Assembly (NCBI GenBank): GCA_043744175.1 | Contig: JAYTVD010000037.1 | Location: 1-8,120, forward strand | DNA: 8,120 nt | Reading direction: 5' to 3' | Origin: JANMEX01 sp043744175 | Lineage (GTDB): Bacteria > Pseudomonadota > Alphaproteobacteria > Rhizobiales > Rhizobiaceae | Shown here: positions 1 to 5,559 of the stretch, piece by piece | Layout of the letters: every line of letters starts with the position of its first letter | Numbering within the stretch: the first letter of the stretch is position 1 | Position numbers and translations under genes: made by a program | Notes under the pieces: generated by a model | Seen by the model: the letters and a program-made list of their open reading frames with translations, nothing else | Databases searched by the model: none | Told to the model about the DNA's origin: nothing

Positions 1-312
1 GAGTTTTGCCTGGCCTTGCCCAACGCGAATATTGAAATGGCAATGCTGTTGGCAGAGTCCGTTCGCGCTCAGTTGGAGCTTTCAGGCAAGACTGTGTTAG
101 GTGGGGCCGAGACCATCACCGCCAGTTTCGGCGTGGAATTACTCAGACCGGATGATAACTATCATTCCGTTTTTGACCGCGCCGACAAGGCGCTGTATCA
201 GGCTAAAAACAGCGGCCGCAACAGGGTTGTGCGCGGGCCGACCATTAAGCAAAGCTCTCGCTCAATCCATTACGGCGCTAAAGTGGTCGAGTTGAAGGCC
301 CGTAGAGCCTAA
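1..312 (+). CDS. Diguanylate cyclase GGDEF domain, C-terminal fragment
   Basis: Partial gene entering from the left edge and ending at TAA 310-312. The first two codons read Glu-Phe followed by CLALPNA, which is where the EF of a GG(D/E)EF active-site motif would sit, so the window appears to cut the motif itself. Downstream are the usual end-of-domain hallmarks: ITASFGVE, then DRADKALYQAKNSGRNRV, the helix that closes GGDEF domains. About 28 further residues, basic and without a recognisable domain, finish the protein. GGDEF proteins condense two GTP into cyclic di-GMP, a second messenger for surface attachment and motility. Whether this one is active cannot be judged, because the two glycines, the inhibitory RxxD site and any N-terminal sensor lie outside the window. 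An internal TTG at 16 is not a credible start, since the domain continues upstream of it. Confidence 0.9.
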   Translation, partial: EFCLALPNANIEMAMLLAESVRAQLELSGKTVLGGAETITASFGVELLRPDDNYHSVFDRADKALYQAKNSGRNRVVRGPTIKQSSRSIHYGAKVVELKARRA

Positions 313-437
313 CCAAAGCGATAATATTCAGCACCAATCCATCATTTTTACTGATTGATTCATAACTGATAGTGGTTAGCTTTTCAGCCAATCCAAGGCT
401 TATAGAACTTGTCGCTTTCGCGGCGGGAGAATCATAA
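313..437. other. Intergenic gap before rarD
   Basis: This is 125 nt between the GGDEF stop codon and the rarD start. I find no convincing hairpin-plus-T-tract terminator and no clear promoter. TATAGA at 401-406 could be a -10 element, with TTAGCT at 376-381 as a poor -35 (19-nt spacing). The rarD promoter is probably somewhere here, because the gap is too wide for tight coupling, but this is not shown. Confidence 0.3.
425..429 (+). promoter_or_regulatory. Ribosome binding site for rarD
   Basis: GGGAG lies 8 nt before the GTG at 438-440. This spacing supports the GTG as the true start, as no ATG lies nearby in frame. Confidence 0.65.
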
Positions 438-1340
438 GTGACGATTGCCGAAAAGCCAGAAAATAAAGACACCCGCGAAGGCTTTTTGCTCGCCGCCGCC
501 GCTTATGGCATTTGGGGCTTTCTTCCTTTTTACATCAAAGCGCTGGCCCATATTCCCGCATGGGAAGTCGTCCCGCATCGTATATTGTGGTCATTGCCAT
601 TGGCAGGCATTATCCTTTGGTGGCAAGGCGTGGCCGGAGGTTTGTGGACAGTTTTCAAGAACCCAAAAACCATTGCGATGGCGACGCTTACAGCCGCTTT
701 GCTCACCGTAAATTGGGGCGTATATGTCTGGGCGGTTGGGTCGGGCAGGGCGCTGGAAACCGCGCTTGGATATTACATAAATCCGCTATTCAGCGTGTTC
801 CTTGCAGCGGTCCTCATCGGTGAAAAGCTCAATCGTGCCCAGATGTTCGCCATATTTTTGGCAGTCATCGCCGTTGGCATCCTGTCATGGGATGCAGGCG
901 GCCTGCCATGGGTTTCGCTGGCTTTGACATTCACTTGGGGCTTTTACGCCTATTTCAAAAAGACGTTGCCAGTTGGCGCAAGCCAGGGCTTCTTCGTTGA
1001 AGTCGCCATTTTGTGCATTCCCGCTGCGATCATGCTGATGTGGTTTGAAAGCCAGGGCACCAGCCACTTTGGCCGGACCGGCTGGAAGGACATGGCGCTC
1101 TTGGCCGGCTCTGGCTTGGTCACCGCTATCCCACTGATGCTTTATGCCAATGGCGCGAAGCTACTGCGCCTCTCCACTATTGCAGTCATGCAATATTCCG
1201 CGCCGTCGATGATTTTTCTCATCGCCGTATTTGTGTTCAAAGAGCCGTTCAGCATGGCCAAGCTTGTTGCCTTTGGCTTTATTTGGATAGCGCTCGCGAT
1301 CTACACTTGGTCGTTGCTGAAAGCTCACCGCGAGAGATAA
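438..1340 (+). CDS. rarD: RarD-type EamA/DMT superfamily transporter
   Basis: The 300-residue product matches the usual RarD length (about 290-300) and is hydrophobic throughout, consistent with ten membrane helices made of two EamA repeats in the inner membrane. Family-typical stretches are AYGIWGFLPFYIKAL near residues 19-33, EVVPHRILWSLPL near 43-55, NWGVYVWAVGSGRALETALG, YYINPLFSVFLAAVLIGEKL, and late LRLSTIAVMQYSAPSMIFL. RarD is named for chloramphenicol sensitivity in some annotations, but its physiological substrate is not established; an efflux or uptake role for a small metabolite is the family-level statement. The start is GTG at 438 with a good ribosome binding site. The gene is followed without a gap by a GST gene, so the two are very likely cotranscribed. 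Confidence 0.9.
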   Translation: MTIAEKPENKDTREGFLLAAAAYGIWGFLPFYIKALAHIPAWEVVPHRILWSLPLAGIILWWQGVAGGLWTVFKNPKTIAMATLTAALLTVNWGVYVWAVGSGRALETALGYYINPLFSVFLAAVLIGEKLNRAQMFAIFLAVIAVGILSWDAGGLPWVSLALTFTWGFYAYFKKTLPVGASQGFFVEVAILCIPAAIMLMWFESQGTSHFGRTGWKDMALLAGSGLVTAIPLMLYANGAKLLRLSTIAVMQYSAPSMIFLIAVFVFKEPFSMAKLVAFGFIWIALAIYTWSLLKAHRER

Positions 1341-2021
1341 ATGTACACACTCATAATTGCTAATAAGAACTATTCTTCATGGTCGCTGCGCCCGTGGATG
1401 TTGATGCGCGAACTCAACATTCCCTTCCACGAGCGCTTGGAGCCGTTCGGCAACGAAGCACTGGTGGATGGCTTCAAAAGCTTTTCGCCAACTGGCAAAG
1501 TGCCATGTATCGTTGACGGGGCGCGCACCATTTGGGATAGTTTTTCTATCGCTGAGTATTTACACGAACGCCACGAAAGTATCTGGCCGCAGGATGATGA
1601 CGCCCGAGCATGGGGCAGGTCCGTTTCCGCCGAAATGCACTCTAGCTTCCAAGCACTGCGCAACTCCTGTCCGATGAATGTCAGTGTCAAAGTGGAGATG
1701 AATGAACCGTCACAAGCGCTTTCCCAAGATATCGCCCGTATCGATGCGATCTGGAGTGAGGGGCTGAGCCGCTTTGGCGGGCCCTATTTGTGTGGAAAAA
1801 ACTACTCAGCCGCCGATGCGTTTTTCTCAGCTGTCGTATTCCGTTGGTGGTCCTACGGCTTTGAATTATCAGCGCCCGCGACCACCTATGCCAAACATAT
1901 TTTGAGCCTGCCAAACATGCAAAGCTGGCAACAAGCAGGACAGGCTGAATCTTGGCGCGACCAGTCTCATGAGGATGAAGTGCTGGACTGCGGTAGTGTA
2001 ATCAGTGATGCGCGGCTTTAA
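1341..2021 (+). CDS. Glutathione S-transferase family protein
   Basis: The 226-residue cytosolic protein has a two-domain GST layout. The N-terminal thioredoxin-like domain (about residues 1-80) begins MYTLIIANKNYSSWSLRPW; one of the serines in YSSWS (12, 13 or 15) is the likely glutathione-activating residue. The glutathione site continues with KVPCIVDG (53-60, cis-Pro55) and the D66-S67 pair in WDSFSIAEYL. The helical C-terminal domain carries the helix N-cap box S156-AA-D159 in YSAADAFF, a fold hallmark. The natural substrate is unknown. The ATG follows the rarD stop directly, and its GAGAG ribosome binding site (1332-1336) lies inside rarD, so translation is probably coupled. The 3' end overlaps the convergent corA-like gene by 4 nt. 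Confidence 0.9.
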   Translation: MYTLIIANKNYSSWSLRPWMLMRELNIPFHERLEPFGNEALVDGFKSFSPTGKVPCIVDGARTIWDSFSIAEYLHERHESIWPQDDDARAWGRSVSAEMHSSFQALRNSCPMNVSVKVEMNEPSQALSQDIARIDAIWSEGLSRFGGPYLCGKNYSAADAFFSAVVFRWWSYGFELSAPATTYAKHILSLPNMQSWQQAGQAESWRDQSHEDEVLDCGSVISDARL

Positions 2022-3010
2022 GGCCTGTCGGAAAGTCGTCTGACAAGAAAGTAGCACAGCGCTGCCAACAGAATGGCAACGCCAGTAGCCAGCCAAAATC
2101 CATTTGTGTCACCCGCAAATGGCAATCCATCCGTATTCATGCCGAACATGCCGGTGACAATTGTTGCCGGAAGCAGCACGGCGGTCATGATAGAAATGAT
2201 TTCCAGAAGCCTGTTTGATCTCTCTGTCAGCTTTGCCATAATCTCTTCTTGCAGCAATCGAGCCCGCGCTTGGACCTGCTCAATATCGTGATGCAACGCC
2301 GATGTCCGTTGAATGAATTCGCGAAATAGTTCGCTCATTTCTGGCGGCAATACTTTGGCATGCCCTTGCTCCACCGCACGGAAAACCCCGCCAAGTGATG
2401 AGATTTGCCGGTTCACCAAAACAGCATTACGCCGCGCTTGGCTCAAGCGAGCGCGCTCATCTTGCCAGCCATCGCCAACAATCCGGTCTTCAATCGAGTC
2501 CAAGAGCTTTGAAAGCGCCGCTATCTTGCGCCCGAATGTATCGATAAGTTTGGACACATAAGCATCGACCAAATCCAACGGCGTAGGCAATTTCAGCTTC
2601 GCTTGCTCAACCAACAATCGAATTTCATCAAGCGTTTGCAGCGGCTGCCGTCTGCCGGTAAACAGAAATTCGCCATTCAGCGCAAAGCGCAAATGCCCCA
2701 GTCGCTCCGTCTCTTCATAGTGTAAATGTAGCAAATCCGGAATGCTGCCGTGCAGCCAGCCGTCTTCGTAACTGATTTGAAAGTGCACATCGTTTGAAAG
2801 CAGGCTGGCCTTGGCGTCGGGCAAAAGCGCGGCATTCTGCTCTATTTCGCGACGCGCACGGCCATCGGTAAGGGCAAATATTTGCCATGACCATTGAGCT
2901 AGGTGTTGGTCATTTACGGAGTGGCCGGTACTGTCAAAATCAAAGAAAAAAAGCATTCCCTTCGATTCCAGACTACCTGGCATATTCAAATTTTGCGTTT
3001 CACTTGGCAC
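2018..3010 (-). CDS. CorA/ZntB-type divalent metal ion transporter
   Basis: The 330-residue protein has the CorA superfamily design: a long cytosolic N-terminal part of mixed fold (about 1-145), a long, charged, probably coiled helix (about 146-268), and two C-terminal membrane helices (about 271-291 and 305-324). The signature G290-M291-N292 sits at the end of the first membrane helix in TGMFGMNTDGLPF, where it forms the selectivity filter of the pentameric pore. The short Asp-containing periplasmic loop with FAGDTNGFW resembles the ZntB/CorA-like branch. Magnesium, zinc or another divalent cation is possible; the sequence alone does not decide, so no symbol is given. The start is uncertain: GTG at 3010 gives 330 residues with a weak ribosome binding site, while ATG at 2983 or 2956 would remove 9 or 18 residues. 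It lies 21 nt behind the LOG-family gene on the same strand, so an operon is likely. Confidence 0.85.
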   Translation of the reverse strand: MPSETQNLNMPGSLESKGMLFFFDFDSTGHSVNDQHLAQWSWQIFALTDGRARREIEQNAALLPDAKASLLSNDVHFQISYEDGWLHGSIPDLLHLHYEETERLGHLRFALNGEFLFTGRRQPLQTLDEIRLLVEQAKLKLPTPLDLVDAYVSKLIDTFGRKIAALSKLLDSIEDRIVGDGWQDERARLSQARRNAVLVNRQISSLGGVFRAVEQGHAKVLPPEMSELFREFIQRTSALHHDIEQVQARARLLQEEIMAKLTERSNRLLEIISIMTAVLLPATIVTGMFGMNTDGLPFAGDTNGFWLATGVAILLAALCYFLVRRLSDRP

Positions 3011-3031
3011 GGCAACGTTCGCCCGTAACTA

Positions 3032-3637
3032 TCAAAGGTTCTCGATAGTTGCCTGACTAACATTGTTATGTTGCAGTTTTGCGGCAGCCAAAATGCCGGG
3101 CACAATCATATCAGCCGCATCAAACACCAGCGGGTTCACTAAATGACCAGTGTGAATAAACCCTTCTGACTTCATATGGTTGATAAGCGTTATCATCGGG
3201 TTCCAAAACCCGTTAATGTTGCCAAATGCCATCGGCTTTGAATGGCGGCCAAGCTGGCCCCATGTCATCACTTCGATGATTTCTTCCACCGTGCCAATGC
3301 CGCCGGGCATGGCAACAAACGCATCTGATTGCTCAAACAAGATATGTTTGCGCGCGTGCATGTCCTTGGTGACGATAAGCTCGGTAAGTGGCTTCTTGCG
3401 GTGGCCGGAGGTTTCCTTTGGTAGTAGAAATTCCGGGATGATGCCAATCACCTCGCCGCCCGCTTCAAGCGCGGCGTTAGAAACCGTGCCCATTATGCCG
3501 GTAGTGCCGCCGCCATAGACAAGGCGCAATCCTGCGTTAGCGATAGCCGTGCCCAAAATTGTGGCCGCACGCGCGTAGTCCGGATGGTTTCCCGGCGAAG
3601 ACCCGCAGTAAACACAGATAGATCGAATCGCGCTCAT
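3032..3637 (-). CDS. LOG-family (TIGR00730) nucleotide phosphoribohydrolase-like protein
   Basis: The 201-residue Rossmann-like protein is full length for the family. Visible hallmarks in order are ICVYCGSS (7-14) at the first strand, LVYGGGTTGIMG (39-50), KDMHARKH (91-98) and PGGIGTVEEIIEVMTW (111-126), the last being the diagnostic PGGxGTxxE motif with catalytic Glu119 paired with an Arg of the MHARK segment. Family members cleave a nucleoside 5'-monophosphate to free base and ribose 5-phosphate; in plants and some bacteria this activates cytokinins. They were long misannotated as lysine decarboxylases. In most bacteria the physiological substrate is unknown. ATG at 3637 is the natural start because the first beta strand follows at once, though no strong ribosome binding site is visible. 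It is probably the first gene of a two-gene minus-strand unit. Confidence 0.92.
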   Translation of the reverse strand: MSAIRSICVYCGSSPGNHPDYARAATILGTAIANAGLRLVYGGGTTGIMGTVSNAALEAGGEVIGIIPEFLLPKETSGHRKKPLTELIVTKDMHARKHILFEQSDAFVAMPGGIGTVEEIIEVMTWGQLGRHSKPMAFGNINGFWNPMITLINHMKSEGFIHTGHLVNPLVFDAADMIVPGILAAAKLQHNNVSQATIENL

Positions 3638-3778
3638 GTGGCTTTTTGGCAGCGAAATTAATAATGCGTCAAGGCAGTAACGGTGCTTTCTTGTGAAGCT
3701 GTAAAAAACAGTCTAAGTGACTAAAAAAATGTCAGAAAATGGCACATCTATTGGGGCGGATAACAGGGGTTTGCAGGC
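3638..3778. promoter_or_regulatory. Divergent intergenic region between LOG and LysM genes
   Basis: These 141 nt separate two genes that start in opposite directions, so promoters for both should lie here. TTGTGA at 3691-3696 followed 17 nt later by TAAGTG (3714-3719) is a weak candidate for the plus strand. On the minus strand TTGACG (complement of 3667-3672) is a fair -35 box but has no good -10 partner. An AGGGG-type ribosome binding site lies about 10 nt before the LysM gene's ATG. No operator-like repeat stands out. Confidence 0.35.
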
Positions 3779-5140
3779 ATGAATCGATTTCAAGCATTAT
3801 TTATGGGTTTCGCGGCAACGGCGGGCGCGACAGGTATCGCGGCCTACAACGGCGTGTTCAATCCGCAGACGCCACCAGCGCAAATCGCCACTGTTCCAGC
3901 CACGCCTGCTGATCCTTCAAAACCAGCAATAGTCACAGAAGTGCCAAAGGCCGAAACGCCTGCCACTACCGAAGTTGCCAAGGTTGATCCTGCGGCACCC
4001 GCCGCTGAAGTCGCAAAAGTCGATCCTGCAGCGCCAGCGGTCAAAATGGACGCAACGGTCGTGGCGCCCGCTGCTGCGGCAGTAATGGCGCCATTGTTTG
4101 ATGTGCTGCGTGTGCAGGCCGATGGTTCCGTTATCATTGCGGGCAAGGCAGATAAGGATAGCCACGTTGAGGTGGTTTCCGGCGCTGATGTACTCGGTTC
4201 TACCAAGACGGAAGCGAACGGCGATTTTGCTATCATTCTGACGGAAACACTGAAGTCCGGCGATTATCAACTGGTGCTGCGCTCTACGATGCCTGATGGG
4301 CGCGTCGCCACATCCATCCAAACCGCTACCGTTTCAATTCCTGATAAGCTAACCGGACCGGTTTTGGCACTTGTTGAAGAGCCGGGTAAGCCAAGCCGCA
4401 TTATCACCGCCCCGGAAAAGCCGGTTGAAGTCGCAGCCGCAACACCTGCAACTCCAGCCGCAGACGCTCCTGCCGCCAATGCAACCGCAACAACCGAAGT
4501 TGCCAAGCCTGCCGATGCCGCCGCTGCTCCTGCTGTTGAAGTGGGCATTGAAGCTGTCGAAATTGAAGGCGACAAGATTTTCATCGCCGGCAAGGCCAAG
4601 GGTGCCGCCACTGTCCGTCTTTTCGCCAATGATGTACTACTAGGCGACACCAAGGGAGGAGAGGGCGACCGGTTCCTTGCCGAGTTGGTCCACGCGATGC
4701 CAGTTGGCGATTATATCATCCGCGCCGAAGGCTTGGCAGCAGATGGTGTGACGATTGTTGCCAAAGCATCCGTGCCGTTCCAGCGCGTCGCTGGTGATAA
4801 TATGTCAGCAGATACGACCGCACCCGCTGCCCCAGCAAAGCCGGCTGATACTGCCGCAGCAACCACTCCTGCTACTGTAACACCAGCAACACCTGCTGTG
4901 ATCGCCGAAGTAAAGAAGGCCGTGATTATACATCGCGGGGATACGCTCTGGCAGATTTCGCGTCGCGTTTATGGCCATGGCGTGCGCTATTCGACCATCT
5001 ACCTTGCCAACAAGGACGCGGTCGAAGATCCAAACCGCATCTATCCAGGCCAAGTTATGACTGTTCCAGCGAAAACCACTGAGGGCGAAGACGCCGATCC
5101 TGCGGCAATTGAAAAGCTCAACGCCAAGTCAAAAAACTAA
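3779..5140 (+). CDS. Ig-like and LysM domain cell-envelope protein
   Basis: The 453-residue protein begins MNRFQALFMGF, a short basic end plus a small-residue hydrophobic segment (about 5-22) that fits a signal peptide or membrane anchor. An Ala/Pro/Thr-rich linker follows (about 31-104), containing a 12-residue repeat. Two related beta-rich Ig-like modules span about 107-187 and 258-336; both have the pattern I(I/F)IAGKA...G...VxLxxG(D), and both contain GDY near the end. Ala/Pro-rich linkers separate them (about 213-253 and 343-372). A LysM domain ends the protein (about 382-430), with the classic HRGDTLWQISRRVYG opening and NRIYPGQVMTVP close. LysM binds peptidoglycan GlcNAc, so a periplasmic, wall-associated role is inferred; there is no catalytic domain. 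It is followed by arsR after 46 nt with no visible terminator. Confidence 0.88.
   Translation: MNRFQALFMGFAATAGATGIAAYNGVFNPQTPPAQIATVPATPADPSKPAIVTEVPKAETPATTEVAKVDPAAPAAEVAKVDPAAPAVKMDATVVAPAAAAVMAPLFDVLRVQADGSVIIAGKADKDSHVEVVSGADVLGSTKTEANGDFAIILTETLKSGDYQLVLRSTMPDGRVATSIQTATVSIPDKLTGPVLALVEEPGKPSRIITAPEKPVEVAAATPATPAADAPAANATATTEVAKPADAAAAPAVEVGIEAVEIEGDKIFIAGKAKGAATVRLFANDVLLGDTKGGEGDRFLAELVHAMPVGDYIIRAEGLAADGVTIVAKASVPFQRVAGDNMSADTTAPAAPAKPADTAAATTPATVTPATPAVIAEVKKAVIIHRGDTLWQISRRVYGHGVRYSTIYLANKDAVEDPNRIYPGQVMTVPAKTTEGEDADPAAIEKLNAKSKN
3971..4039 (+). repeat. Tandem EVAKVDPAAPA repeat in the LysM protein linker
   Basis: Two copies of the 11-residue unit EVAKVDPAAPA (residues 65-75 and 77-87) are separated by one Ala, giving a 36-bp period. 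The protein copies are identical, while 8 of 11 codons differ, all at the third position. A partial third echo, TTEVAKPADAA, occurs in the second linker near residues 238-248. Confidence 0.8.
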
Positions 5141-5155
5141 ATAGTTAGTTGCCAA

Positions 5156-5191
5156 TCCATCGTTCATCGTATATCGCCGATGAACGATGGA
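5156..5191. promoter_or_regulatory. 14-bp perfect inverted repeat over the arsR start; candidate ArsR operator
   Basis: The left arm 5157-5169 (CCATCGTTCATCG) and right arm 5178-5190 (CGATGAACGATGG) are exact reverse complements, and T5156/A5191 extends the match to 14 bp. The loop is 8 nt (TATATCGC, 5170-5177). Arm centres are 21 bp apart, two helical turns. The right arm contains the arsR ATG (5187-5189). ArsR/SmtB dimers bind inverted repeats at their own promoters, so an autoregulatory operator is the natural reading. TTGCCA (5149-5154) with TATATC (5170-5175, 15-nt spacing) could be a promoter inside it, but this is weak. There is no following T-tract, so an intrinsic terminator is unlikely. 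Confidence 0.6.
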
Positions 5192-5555
5192 ACTTCAAAT
5201 CAAACCTGAGTCGCAAAATGACGCTGCCCAAGCCGATGTTATGTTGGCGGCAGATTTGTTCGCGCTGGCTCATCCCGTCCGGCTTGCCATTGTGCGCCAT
5301 CTCGCTAGCTCATCGGCCTGCTGCAATAAAGATGTTGTCAGCCGCGTTGGCCTTGCGCAATCCACAGTCTCGCAACATTTGAAAATCCTTGTCGATGCTG
5401 GTCTGGTCAACTTTGAATCGGACCGCCAGCGCTCCCGCTATTCGCTCAATCACGCGCGGCTTGGTGAGGTCACCGCCGCTTTGGAAGCACTCAAAAATTT
5501 TACATCAGGCTGCTGCACATACCGCAGCGCCACTATTGAACTTAGGAAGGCCTAA
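5187..5555 (+). CDS. ArsR/SmtB-family transcriptional repressor, cysteine-rich
   Basis: The 122-residue protein has a standard ArsR winged helix: ADLFALAHPVRLAIVRHLA (22-40), then the recognition helix region LAQSTVSQHLKILVDAGLV (56-74) and the wing RQRSRYSL (80-87). The usual ELCVCDL metal box of the arsenic sensors is absent. Instead there are two adjacent-Cys pairs, C45-C46 in SSACCNKDV before the recognition helix and C109-C110 in SGCCTYR near the C terminus; these four are its only cysteines. They could ligate a thiophilic metal or act as a redox pair; the inducer is not known. ATG 5187 is taken as the start; no good ribosome binding site precedes it, so a near-leaderless message is possible. 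A start at ATG 5241 would trim 18 residues outside the fold. The ABC exporter gene follows 4 nt after the stop, making it the likely target. Confidence 0.88.
   Translation: MELQIKPESQNDAAQADVMLAADLFALAHPVRLAIVRHLASSSACCNKDVVSRVGLAQSTVSQHLKILVDAGLVNFESDRQRSRYSLNHARLGEVTAALEALKNFTSGCCTYRSATIELRKA
5546..5550 (+). promoter_or_regulatory. Ribosome binding site setting the TTG start of the ABC exporter
   Basis: GAAGG (within AGGAAGG, 5544-5550) lies 9 nt before TTG 5560-5562 and inside the last codons of arsR. It supports starting the exporter at 5560 rather than at an in-frame ATG at 5389, which would overlap much of arsR. Confidence 0.65.
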
Positions 5556-5559
5556 CCCC

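Noticed and set aside
1207..1224. CGATGA...TCATCG inverted repeat resembling the arsR operator arms
   Set aside because: Only 6-bp arms, inside rarD coding sequence. A similar one at 7248-7261 lies in the ABC gene; both are expected by chance.
3032..3637. Lysine decarboxylase
   Set aside because: The PGGxGTxxE motif marks the LOG family; the old lysine decarboxylase label is a known misannotation.
438..3637. Dedicated defence or biosynthetic island formed by rarD, GST, CorA-like and LOG genes
   Set aside because: These are common unrelated chromosomal genes in two opposite units, with no shared motif, repeat or mobile element.
3844..4653. Long Ala/Gly/Ser-rich minus-strand frames opposite the LysM gene
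   Set aside because: They are mirror images of the Ala/Pro-rich coding sequence on the plus strand, with no recognisable domain or ribosome binding site.
5156..5191. Intrinsic terminator for the LysM gene
   Set aside because: The stem is long but is followed by AACTTCAAAT rather than a T-tract, and it includes the next gene's start codon.
5389..5559. N-terminal extension of the ABC exporter frame
   Set aside because: It reads arsR in another frame, has no helix or motif of the family, and a good ribosome binding site serves TTG 5560.
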